From the NCBI GenBank assembly GCA_001936135.1, contig CP012816.1, positions 871,501 to 935,500 of the forward strand: a DNA stretch of 64,000 nt. Reading direction: 5' to 3'. The notes beneath the pieces were generated by a model. That model made no database searches. It worked only from the letters and a program-made list of their open reading frames with translations, and was not told where the DNA came from. Made by a program: the position numbers and the translations under genes. Below, in pieces: positions 29,501 to 38,454 of the stretch; within the stretch, counting starts at the first letter, position 1; each line of letters starts with the position of its first letter. Source of the DNA: Saccharomycopsis fibuligera x Saccharomycopsis cf. fibuligera. Its lineage: Eukaryota > Ascomycota > Saccharomycetes > Ascoideales > Saccharomycopsidaceae.

Positions 29501-31449
29501 ACAATAACGAGTTAGAAAAATTAAAAAATAAGAAGTTTACTGGATTTCTCGATGCAACTAAAGCCAACAAGTTGGAACTTTTGAAACATGAAGATCTCAA
29601 AAGTCAAAGAATTCATTTGATGGATTCATACAAGAAAATTTCTCGAGAATATGCCATCACGTTATCAAGAAAAAGAAAGAATGACACATTGAATTTGAAC
29701 AAGATTAAAGAATTAAGAGATGAGAATTTGACTCTAGAAATGAATATTTCTGAAGCCAAGAAAGAAATTGAAGATCAGAGGAAAAGTATCGCTGAGTTTA
29801 AAAGGGTCATTAATGATAAAGACACTTTGATTATTAATTTGCAAAATGGAATTAATTATCTTAAAGCGCAAGAAGAATTGGCTAAAGAGGCCCAACAGGG
29901 TCAAGAAGACGCAGAATTAATAACTGAGAAAGCATTAATCAGTGAAACCCCACAGCTTAGCGACAATGACAATGTCAACGTCAACAATGAGCAACTGCAA
30001 GTTAATTGTAAGTCTGACAAACAATTTAAAGAAATTAAGGACAAGGAAGCAGACACTATTAGTGAGTTGCATGGAAAGATCAATAAACTCTATGAAAAAA
30101 AAGAATATTTCAAAGGAGCAGAAAGAAAAGCTAGAAAGGAACTAAAAATATTGAAAAAAGGAATGAATGGCCGAATTGAAGAATTGACCGATTTGCACAA
30201 TGAAAATTTGAAAGAGTTGCAATCAGAATGCTTACTGATACTAGAAAGCAACAACAAGGAAATCAAACAACTCAAGCATAAAGTCAAACAATTATCTAGA
30301 ACAATAGTGTCAAAAAATCAAGACATTCAACGGTTGAATAAACAATTATTTGAACATGCAAAGGACTGCAAGCCAATTTCTATTAGAGATGATATTCCAA
30401 CATATACAGAGATGTTCTTTGATGATAGACATAGCGTTCTAGAAAACAAGAGTCTTTATACTACCACCAGTAACAACAACAATCCTAATGATAATTTTAA
30501 TTTTAATCCAAAGAGCCCAAAGACCTCGGCAGTTTACCCTAATAGTGTCCCAGGATCTGGATCTGGATCTGGTACAAAAATCCATAGAAAACTATCAATT
30601 TCGCACTCGCATCATCCTTTGCAAATTGTTGATAATTCTTATTCCCCATTATTATACCCATCAGTTAGCAACAACAGTACTGGTGGAGCTCATAATGCCA
30701 TTTCTTTGCAACCTACCAATAGCAATAGCAATTCTGGCAATAATAACAGCACTATTGAATTACCAACAATGAAAAAATTAGATCTATCGACAACTCGTCA
30801 ACCATCAGCATTCAGTACTGTATCGGAGGTATCTTCAACATCTGCAATTGCTACTAATACTGCTGGTGCTGCTACGGGCCCATCAGCGGCGTCTGTGTCT
30901 GCATTAGCTTCAACTTCTGCGGTTCCAGCGGTTAGCCAAAATGATAGTTTTGTCACAGCTTTATGCTCAAGGAATGCCACTAATAATTGTATCAATAATG
31001 GTAATAATAACAATAGTAACAGTAATGACAATAACAGTGAAACGGTGGTTGATGGCGATCATATCGTCAGCGAGGCTCATGAAGGCAGTAGTGGCAATAA
31101 AGACGACAGGCTTAATAACAATGACGTCGATAATAATGAAAAGTTACAACAGCGTCGCCAACAACAACAATCACAACAACAAACCACAATTGTCAAAAGT
31201 CATGCTCATAAATTATACCTTTCAAGACCAGAAGATCCATCAAGCATGGCAGATACCACCACGATCACCACAACTGGAAGTGGCAATGTGAATGTTAGTG
31301 CTAGCGCTAACATCACCCCAATAACTAGTTATTCAAGCACCGGCACGGCGACTAACAATGATAGTGTTGAAAGAGGAGAAAGAGTGGAGACTCCAGAACC
31401 GCAGCGGAGAGTAAGAAGTGGATCTCTCAGAAGGGTGTTTCAACGGTGA
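26590..31449 (+). CDS. TSC1: Hamartin (Tsc1)-like protein
   Basis: Tsc1 stabilises Tsc2, the GTPase-activating protein for Rheb, and so restrains TORC1. The 1619-aa protein has a helical N-terminal half (1 to about 680). There, LILVTIVPNFVKSFNKIIPLLLIIYARLITW and LFTLLYGLVPNCLFEFLKSP (two separate segments) match the human hamartin sequence with VLITMLPMIP, LSSWC and LYGMYPCNFVSFLRS. A Ser/Asn-rich region follows (about 690-925, with an N7 run), then a long coiled coil (about 930-1260), then another N/S/Q-rich tail. This order of N-terminal solenoid then coiled coil is the hamartin plan. S. cerevisiae lacks the gene; S. pombe has it (about 900 aa). The large size comes from low-complexity inserts. 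Confidence 0.72.
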   Translation: MAGQTSRKALLKAIDLAFSSALPNALSLPLPEPLLAQIEQFQKENNNDEAIKQLIDLDFSHDLYQICSQAAATNKKNQVVFIHILALLSPYILHYKSLLYWVNQCLTNALNSPGIPNDLVLASRHFLKSVLTNSHLSFANTVPKSYEKLANIRLRNSCYLFRILLNIYFNNDLNFYKHNHVVSIRVTNDLTLSTKLVTIDPRATEQQQQQDKQSQRDQTEHENVKQLESHEAKRFINLNIRALLQEFMIYDAKLGFEIFDDYIKDPEIRLDVLSLIMNLLCQQANILNIEILKSDLNSDLKVKEKSFFHTLVEATSEAEQRNRLDISSEDLKNKIINIHDRIRGSMNFNININEIIHSNLFRSICNCLLYDNDVLIINYSLLILVTIVPNFVKSFNKIIPLLLIIYARLITWNKNLKVFVSFKYDSLQAELDERFKQIISISNATDFDFMQHITDAYLKNNSDSGFSSTNIDAGNTEHINNEFAGKNSVEARKTPSIAPSLLNNSDLTEWTVVYKNINGAAFEYKSAGKLFTLLYGLVPNCLFEFLKSPLDFCYKQLGIELNEFIESEHLSFFNDAEILLNSKAIASNHLFNPDLLTYTANDELGDHFWEWEKEYKSKTATEILWHSLKFDRNVSLEFHFPPDSMINQNILKLFFDKSVDLRTANFSAYEKKLDNVNELFRLINLYKVELYGYDFNYHKGANSSICTSAYQNSAHHNSSNNNNAIGSPLTLASMTGSYLESPALGPNDTVNSNIINRQASIFNKHYTLNNNNNNKQRKHSIVSTTSDSIKDVIESSDSTDILSILNKQEQLFSNKENNSSSDKRPDPAAMQHHNHYHHYDLQQHPINSAVNSPTAIPHSSGGSVGSVVNSPKFVPLDAIPLVASWSHGGQHHSTMGITLPQPTSAGAGSSAAAAITTVGNKNNISTSTGSANLLKLQQENKELGESLKYYKRELLLLDNDLQFTNLVRLINNNELEKLKNKKFTGFLDATKANKLELLKHEDLKSQRIHLMDSYKKISREYAITLSRKRKNDTLNLNKIKELRDENLTLEMNISEAKKEIEDQRKSIAEFKRVINDKDTLIINLQNGINYLKAQEELAKEAQQGQEDAELITEKALISETPQLSDNDNVNVNNEQLQVNCKSDKQFKEIKDKEADTISELHGKINKLYEKKEYFKGAERKARKELKILKKGMNGRIEELTDLHNENLKELQSECLLILESNNKEIKQLKHKVKQLSRTIVSKNQDIQRLNKQLFEHAKDCKPISIRDDIPTYTEMFFDDRHSVLENKSLYTTTSNNNNPNDNFNFNPKSPKTSAVYPNSVPGSGSGSGTKIHRKLSISHSHHPLQIVDNSYSPLLYPSVSNNSTGGAHNAISLQPTNSNSNSGNNNSTIELPTMKKLDLSTTRQPSAFSTVSEVSSTSAIATNTAGAATGPSAASVSALASTSAVPAVSQNDSFVTALCSRNATNNCINNGNNNNSNSNDNNSETVVDGDHIVSEAHEGSSGNKDDRLNNNDVDNNEKLQQRRQQQQSQQQTTIVKSHAHKLYLSRPEDPSSMADTTTITTTGSGNVNVSASANITPITSYSSTGTATNNDSVERGERVETPEPQRRVRSGSLRRVFQR

Positions 31450-32517
31450 CTATGGTTTTGATTTATTTTTGTCTAGTTGGCTGTTTATTTGATTGGTTGG
31501 TTGGCTTGATTTCATTCTGTGTAGTATAGTATGGTCTAAAAAGTGGTAATGGTCATTAATATATGCAAGCTTGCAAATGTGCTTACCAAGGATGCCGACA
31601 GCGTCCTATTTCATGAAATAATCGTTAGTATACTCAGCTTTTTATACAGTTATATTGTTACCATTTGTTTCTTGGGGCTTATGAAAAAGACTTATAATAT
31701 AATATAGTACAGTCTTATATATTATCAAATTAAAGTGATAAATAGATTAATTATCAAAGTAGCAAGTCCATCAACGATATTGTTAATATATGTCGGGCAC
31801 ATCGTCAGCAATTTTTGTTGTTGTCTGTGTCTGATTTCTGAACGGCATCTATTATCACTATTTATATTTTTTTACACTAAACCCTTCTTCAGTAACGTGT
31901 ACGGTGCAATTGTGATTTTTAATTTATTTATATGACTGTATAACAATACAAAAACAAAAATCTATCTGAAAATGAAAACGACCCGTTAATGAGAAAAGTT
32001 CTATATATAATTGTGTAAACATGATTTTTCTAAAATTCCGTGGTCAGGTTGTTTTATAAAATGAGAGAATAGAATAAAAAATGAAATGAAATGAAATGAA
32101 ATGAAATGAAATGAAATGAAGTAAGGTCAAATGAAAGAAAGGAGAACTGAAGAAGGATAAAATGAAAAGAATAAGACAAGGGCGTTCTGTCATGTTTAAA
32201 AAAATGACTGAAACTGGTGTGGAAAAACTAAAATGAAATGTAAAGTTCCCAAAAGTAAAAGCAATGGGAATTTAAGGAGCATCATAAAAAAAAATTTGAG
32301 TTGAGAGAAGGCGTAACTGAGCAAAAACGGAAAAGTTAAACAAGGAATTTGAGAACTATTGGTTGGAATAGTATTTCTTAACGGAGTGTGGTAATAATAG
32401 ATGAGGAGAAAGTCGCAAAGGATGAGCAAATCTCAGTTTAAAAAGAGCAGAGGATAAACAAGAAAAAAGCATTCAACAGATAAATGAAAACAAGAAAGTT
32501 ATGTTGGCTTATGCGAC
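31450..32517. other. 1.07-kb convergent spacer TSC1-FRE
   Basis: AT-rich, with an ATGAA pentanucleotide array and no supported gene. A small ORF at 31735-31935 shows no family features. Confidence 0.5.
32081..32120. repeat. (ATGAA)8 array
   Basis: Eight perfect pentanucleotide units, preceded and followed by partial copies. Confidence 0.9.
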
Positions 32518-34983
32518 TCACCAAATCTGGGATTCCTCAAAATAGTCAACCCTACCACGATGTTGATCAAGATTAGCGGCAACAACTTTTCTTAGTTGAT
32601 CGCACATAACTCCTGGGCCACAACAAGAGATTGAAATTGATCCCCAGCTTTCAGCGAAACTTGTTTTGATTATATTTTCTAAATTTGGTCTCCCAAGCAC
32701 CACATTAAATGCATCCAATATTGAAATTTGACTTGAATCTTGACCTTGTGCCTCCACCTGCTCATAAACCGAGGGCTGTTGCGATTGATTCTTAGTATGT
32801 GATTTATTGATATCACTTTGCTTTTGTGATGGAGACGTATTAAAAATATTTCCGTGACTATTAAAATTTTCAAAAACTGAATCATCTTCAATAACTGTTT
32901 GTTCAATGGTAACGTTACGTTCTTTTTCCGATTCAAATCCAAATTCAGGAGCCAATCCCAGCCCTTTACCATGGAAATAACTAATTTCTTTCTCGTCCTT
33001 ATCAATCCCTTTGGTAGTGCTACTGACAATATTGTTATTGGCATGAACCATGAAGCCATTCTTGTTATATTCCAACAAACTGCATCTATTTTCGAGTTGA
33101 CGAGCTCGTAAATTTTTCTCGGTTTCTCTAGTCAAGAAAATAGTCACTTGTACTGTAGTGTCCCGTAACAATAGCAACTCTTTAGCAAACCAATTAACAC
33201 TAGCCAAATCTCTAGCAATCCAAATTAACTGAATATTTTTCAGGTATACTTTTTCATCACCAGCACCACTACCTCCACAGCTAAGTTCACGACTAAGCTT
33301 CAATGCATGATCAAATGGCCCTGGAATACCATTACCACCCGCAAATAGCATTACGTTATCATATTTGGAATTCGGAGCACTTTCACCGTACGGTCCCTCA
33401 ATAGTTACTCTAATTGAGCTGGTGAGAAAGTTATTTGCATTAGCAGTTTTGGAAGCATGACGGAACAATGTATCAGTGACCCCAGATTTCCGTTTCACAT
33501 AAAGCACAACCAGCCCATCTTTGATAGTGGAATCACTAACTGTAAACGGATGAGATTGCCAAAATGCAGTAGGTAACATGAAATACGCAAAGATAAATTG
33601 ACCTGGCTTTGCATGCCAGTGTGCTTTACTTGGCTTTGGAATAACAATTTTCATTGTATCATTGCTAACAATCCTGATGGTAGCTCTTGGTAAACCAAAA
33701 TTAACAATTCGTACTAATCTAACTAATCTGTCAAAAGCCCAAAAGGCAATAGCAGCATAAACGAATTGCATCCAACCTAAATCGATACAATGGTACCAGC
33801 AAAGTGCGGTGAAAAGCACAGCTAGGACAATGTGGCCGTAAAGGAAAATTTCATAACAATATGTTCTAAACCAATTATAAGCTTGAAGCATTAATAATCC
33901 AGCAACTATAGTGCCAATGACACCATATTGGATGAACGGAACTGAAAGGGAAGCAGCATAAGATTGGTCCCATTGCCACATTACTGTGAAGCAAATACTA
34001 TGGATAGTGGCGTCGATAAACATTAGGCGACCAGTCCATTTATGGAATTGAATGTATGAAGAGTAAGAAAATCCGGTGATAAAAGACATGATATTGTTAC
34101 GGCCAGCAAAGAGATAAATCATTGGTAAGTGAGAAAAAGCTAGCACGCCGGTACGATGAGCAAGGAATTTGGCGACTTGGTGTTTATAATCAGAAAACAA
34201 GATTTTATTGTGGTCCAATTCCCAATTGAAACACATTAACACCACATGAATTACTAGATAAATTCCAATTACTAGCCCATCAGCTCTAGTGGGGATCAAC
34301 AAAGAAATGACTTTGATGACCTTGAGCCTTTGGTTATGAGTGGAGTTGAAAAGGTTAGGTAACAAAAAATGTTTTTGAAGACTCTTGACCAAAGTGGTAT
34401 GAATTCCCATGATTATGCCTGTCTTCTTGAAAAATCTGGCAACGGCAGAGATCAAAAGCACTGCAAACCAATAACTAATGATGATGTAGCCATTTATGTT
34501 AGACCAATGCCACGCTTTGCTAAGAACATGATAAGCTCTATGATAGGCATTATACACATCCTTAGTGATTTCCACTGGACCATAAACAACGGTATCAGTG
34601 TGAAGATCATGAATATTGAGGAGAGTATAACTGGTAGCATTATTGTAGGCTTTGTAGAAATGCGTGCGATTGACGTTTGGACAGTTCAAAGTAAGAAACA
34701 AGTCAACTGATTTGGCAAACACAGCTTCACTAGAAACATATTGGTTTAGGCATACTGTTACTGATCCAAGAGCTGGTTCATAGTGACAGTAAACCGCCAG
34801 AGCTGGTGGTGGTTGAGATAGTTGTGGCTTCTTTATTGATGAGAAGTTGGTACCGTAGGTGACCTTGGTGAATGGGAAAGTACAGGCTGCCACATGGATA
34901 TATTCAGGCTTGTTAATTATCAGATATCCATGGGTAAAGCTAAGGAAGCTGAGCAATAATGCCACCAAATAAATGGGGCTCAT
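32518..34983 (-). CDS. Plasma-membrane ferric/cupric reductase, FRE family
   Basis: Moves electrons from cytosolic NADPH through FAD and two hemes to reduce extracellular Fe(III) or Cu(II) before uptake. The 821 aa start with a signal peptide (YLVALLLSFLSFTHG), then an N-glycosylated external domain with four or more cysteines (to about 150). The heme-bearing ferric-reductase core follows, with paired histidines in HRTGVLAFSHLPMIY and FHKWTGRLMFIDATIHS. FAD binding is shown by HPFTVSD, and NADPH binding by EGPYGES and the C-terminal CCGPGVMCDQLR. A non-conserved linker near residues 660-740 is Ser/Gln-rich. Which FRE paralogue it is cannot be told; several exist in Candida species. A CTG codon lies at residue 491. 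Confidence 0.93.
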   Translation of the reverse strand: MSPIYLVALLLSFLSFTHGYLIINKPEYIHVAACTFPFTKVTYGTNFSSIKKPQLSQPPPALAVYCHYEPALGSVTVCLNQYVSSEAVFAKSVDLFLTLNCPNVNRTHFYKAYNNATSYTLLNIHDLHTDTVVYGPVEITKDVYNAYHRAYHVLSKAWHWSNINGYIIISYWFAVLLISAVARFFKKTGIIMGIHTTLVKSLQKHFLLPNLFNSTHNQRLKVIKVISLLIPTRADGLVIGIYLVIHVVLMCFNWELDHNKILFSDYKHQVAKFLAHRTGVLAFSHLPMIYLFAGRNNIMSFITGFSYSSYIQFHKWTGRLMFIDATIHSICFTVMWQWDQSYAASLSVPFIQYGVIGTIVAGLLMLQAYNWFRTYCYEIFLYGHIVLAVLFTALCWYHCIDLGWMQFVYAAIAFWAFDRLVRLVRIVNFGLPRATIRIVSNDTMKIVIPKPSKAHWHAKPGQFIFAYFMLPTAFWQSHPFTVSDSTIKDGLVVLYVKRKSGVTDTLFRHASKTANANNFLTSSIRVTIEGPYGESAPNSKYDNVMLFAGGNGIPGPFDHALKLSRELSCGGSGAGDEKVYLKNIQLIWIARDLASVNWFAKELLLLRDTTVQVTIFLTRETEKNLRARQLENRCSLLEYNKNGFMVHANNNIVSSTTKGIDKDEKEISYFHGKGLGLAPEFGFESEKERNVTIEQTVIEDDSVFENFNSHGNIFNTSPSQKQSDINKSHTKNQSQQPSVYEQVEAQGQDSSQISILDAFNVVLGRPNLENIIKTSFAESWGSISISCCGPGVMCDQLRKVVAANLDQHRGRVDYFEESQIW

Positions 34984-35973
34984 TGGTGGGTCACTTAATG
35001 AAGTAAAGGATCTTGGGGTCGCTTGAAAAAGTTAAAGTAGGTATGGATAACCTATGGGTATGGGTTTGTGAGGATTCGTAAGTATCTATGGCCCAGTTCT
35101 ATGATTAACAGAGGTATTCCGCAATTTTGATAGAAAAAGCCACTGATGGAAATATAAAGAATGGCAGCTAAAACACTTCAGCCAAGACGAATGTACAAAA
35201 GCATTACAATGAGCAACCAACTTTGACGGAGCTTTGACCTGTTTTATATATATGGCAAGTGCAAATGTCAATATTGATATGGCAAATACAATAGAGCGGT
35301 TGATTCAGAATGATTCAGAATGATTCAGATTCTTTGTGTGACTAGAATATTTAAGTGGTGCGATACTTTCTTTTCCAAAACAACCTGATGCAAATAATCA
35401 ATGAACCCGAATAATCCACCAAAGTATCCACCAAAGTGTCAGATAGCACTACTATTTCAAGCTATTTGCGCCATACAGAACGCTCAGAAAACAGAAACAG
35501 ACACACACTTGACCTAAGTCTCTTGGAATGTGATCTGCGGTGCATGAAGAAAACCTAGATGCTATTGTGTCAGAACAGTATGACACTGGCTATTGACACT
35601 CATCGTTAATGAACCGATGAAGAGGTAATTGCAATTGATGACTGCAACAATAGGATGTTTAGTTCAAAAGCATAAAGTTTACGAACAGTCAAATTAGAGA
35701 ATGTGGGATGACGGAAGCACCAACTAAGACACAATCCATTGATCTCTGACTGCAAAGATATGTTATGTTATAGGTCTAATGCCCTTAGGTCTAGGCTACG
35801 GGTTTTCTGAGATTTATCATTTCTTCTTAAATATTTTTATAATTGTTTCCTATTTTATTACATTCCGTTCATATCAAATAATTACAAACAACTTTCTATG
35901 ACTTTTCACTTTTGAGACATTGTTTCTTGCGTACAAAAAAAAAAAAGTAGAAAGATATGTCAGAAGTGGTAAG
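34984..35973. promoter_or_regulatory. FRE upstream region up to the tRNA-Gly gene
   Basis: 990 bp without a gene. It holds the TGATTCAGAA triplication and a 12-bp period duplication of TCCACCAAAGT at 35415-35437. No confident Aft- or GATA-type cluster was identified. Confidence 0.5.
35301..35330. repeat. Three tandem TGATTCAGA(A/T) decamers
   Basis: Two perfect copies and one with a final T, 318-347 bp upstream of the ferric-reductase start. Possibly a reiterated operator, possibly simple duplication. Confidence 0.75.
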
Positions 35974-36044
35974 TGCGTAGACCGGGAATCGAACCCGGGG
36001 CCCAACGATGGCAACGTTGAATTTTACCACTAAACCATCCACGC
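35974..36044 (-). tRNA. tRNA-Gly (GCC)
   Basis: 71 nt, intronless. The acceptor stem GCGTGGA pairs with TCTACGC (one G-T), discriminator A. The anticodon stem CAACG/CGTTG encloses TTGCCAT, giving anticodon GCC. The T-arm reads CCGGGTTCGATTCCCGG. A T-rich stretch expected for Pol III termination lies downstream (35935-35946 read on the minus strand). Confidence 0.97.
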
Positions 36045-36952
36045 CTCACGTGATCTGTTTTACTCTTAAGATAGCTATAATTTATATTACTAATCTACTT
36101 TATGCGAACACAGTGAAAGAAATATTCGCAACAACAACACTTTGTGTGTTTTTTAAATAGAGGACGTGTAGTGCAATTGATGGGTGGATCAAGCAATAAC
36201 TTATCAACTAAGTACAGTTAACTAGAGGAGCAGGGATCACTTCTGGTTAAATAATCAATTTTAAGGAGTGTCGTAGTAAAACAATAAGCAATATTTCCTA
36301 AAGAGAGAACCACAACGATGCCCTGTTAAAAAACAACACAATGGGCCAAGTTCCAATGAAAATCCTTTAAGAGATGACATGATGGAAAGAGAATAAAGTA
36401 TTGAATTCGAATGCTTATCTTACAGGTCCATTTATTAAACTATACAAATTACATAGCCCGAGACCTGAATGGGGGCAATCTCAATACATGATCTTCTCTA
36501 CGTCTATCTCAACTCCGACAAAACTACCAAGTTTACAATACCAACGGGGTTTTTACTTATATAGGTTTCCCCTATATGATAACATTTAAACTATACTGTA
36601 CATACTGTATAGATAATTTTCGGAGCACAATAACTAAATCAATTGCTCATGTGATGAAAAATTTTCATTGCATCTTTGACATTTTGCCTTCAGTAATTAT
36701 GCGTGCTTCAGATTCTTCTTCTGGGGCAGAATGCAGTTTATCAAAAAGAGAAATTATACATGATGAACGGTATGGGAGATTGGCATAGTTCCGACAATAA
36801 TTTTGTAAGAGCATATTTTTTATTATTTGTTAATGAACTGACTTTTTATGTGAAACAGAAACTTTACACTCAGAAACTGAATATCATCGAGTCGAAATAC
36901 ATGAAATTTCAATACCTATCGAAAACTGGCCTGTGAGTTAAATTTTAAAAAA
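36045..36952. other. 908-bp spacer between two tRNA genes
   Basis: AT-rich, with CACGTG at 36047-36052 just upstream of tRNA-Gly and only small overlapping ORFs (36401-36936) that look random. Such tRNA-flanking DNA often collects LTR remnants. No TG...CA repeat pair with target duplication could be established. Confidence 0.45.
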
Positions 36953-37024
36953 AGTCTGCACCCAGGTTCGAACTGGGGACCAACAGATTTGCAATCTGCT
37001 GCGCTACCACTGCGCCACACAGAC
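36953..37024 (-). tRNA. tRNA-Cys (GCA)
   Basis: 72 nt, intronless. Acceptor GTCTGTG pairs with TGCAGAC (with one mismatch/wobble), discriminator T as in eukaryotic tRNA-Cys. The anticodon stem GCAGA/TCTGT encloses TTGCAAA, anticodon GCA. The T-arm contains GGTTCGAAC in complement form, and a run of T follows the 3' end (36942-36952 on the minus strand). Confidence 0.97.
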
Positions 37025-38454
37025 ACATTATGTGTTTGTTTGTTTAAAAGAGAATTAGTTCTCTACTAAGTATTTTTAAATACGTTTGTTATGGTTATTA
37101 TCGTTATCGATGGGTATATCGGCTTGTCCTTTATTCCGCCCATCGCTATATACACAAGTTAAAAGGAACACGTCGCCGGCCTTTATACAAGATTTTCTAC
37201 AACTTCAATGCACCTTCTGACGACTGTGAACACAGACTGATCAGGAATACTGACATATCAGAGTTCATGTTTTTGGATGTAAAAGCCTCGTATTTCAAAT
37301 ATAACTAACTAATAATAAATATATAAAAATATTGGGTTAGACCATGTATAAATACTAATCAGGCTGGATGCAAAACATATTAGAGATTTACGATTTATAG
37401 TCCTAAATATGCTAATCCTGTTTCATAGTAACATGTCCAAGGAATTATTCTGTAAAACATGTTAGAATGTTTCATCCAGGTTTGTTGATCTAGAACTCAA
37501 TGTTCCTCATGTTCTTTTTGGTCCGATCATTATTTGTTTAATATCTAACTCATCGGTACGGGGTTTTGGTTTAGTTATGTTCGAATATACGGAATTCCCA
37601 ATGAATAATTATGATTTTCGAGTTAACATTACACAAGATGTTGAATTTTTCTATTTGGTTTTTATGTTATAAAAAAAATAAATGCCTTATATTCAGATAA
37701 AACTTACGAGTAGCAAAATGCAGCTCAACGTAGAATCAGCATCAATTAAGTTTTTTAATATGTTAAAACAAAAAAACAATTCGAAATTAGAGGAAACGTA
37801 TCAATCCTCAGAATTAAAATTCAATGTTCATTATAAATTCATGACAGAACTTTTACTTATTTTGAATTTTATCATATTTTCTCTAAATAAATTAGTCTTT
37901 TTGTAAAAAAAAAAAAAAGAAAAAAATAAACAAAATCAGTTCTAGTTTGATTCTGTCTCCTCTTTAACGTTGCATTTTTTTCATCATTTGTCATAAAAAC
38001 AATGGGAGAGTTATCGGAAGCAGTCAAGGTTATAATTTTTTACTGTTTATCTTACATTTAGAAGATGTATACATATAACTGGGATGTACATATATAATTG
38101 AATTAATGATGAAAATGAAAACCTCTTTTCTAATTTTTTTCATTGCTAAACAAAAATATTTTGTGAAGCATACTGTTACCTTGAAGGTTTTTGGCTTAAC
38201 TTGTTATAACGCTGAGTTAATATTTATGTAAGCTTTATAAGGCGTGATTTTTTATGAGAAGCGCTTAGTAAATTAATGCTAGCCAACTACAAAAAGATTT
38301 TTAGTAAAGTATATAAGAAAACAAATTTTTTAATAAAAATGAAAATAAATAATTACTTAATCAGGTTAATAATAGGAGAAGTAAAAAATGAGAAAAATCA
38401 TGCTAAAATAAAACACGAAACCAGAAAAAAAACTAACCATTGACTATGCCAAAT
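37025..38454. other. 1.4-kb AT-rich gene-free stretch
   Basis: Upstream of tRNA-Cys and downstream of the CUE3 3' end. It contains an inverted repeat CGATGGG...CCCATCG near 37108-37145 and A-rich runs at 37906-37927. An ORF at 37682-37906 (74 aa, with a hydrophobic tail) is not supported by any family. With the two preceding spacers it makes an almost protein-gene-free 3.5 kb. Confidence 0.5.

Noticed and set aside
36045-36952. Possible solo LTR between the tRNA genes (TGTTAAAAAAC... start near 36326)
   Set aside because: No matching end, target-site duplication or second copy could be shown.
37682-37906. 74-codon ORF with a hydrophobic C-terminal tail
   Set aside because: A tail-anchored protein is conceivable, but the AT-rich context and short length make chance more likely.
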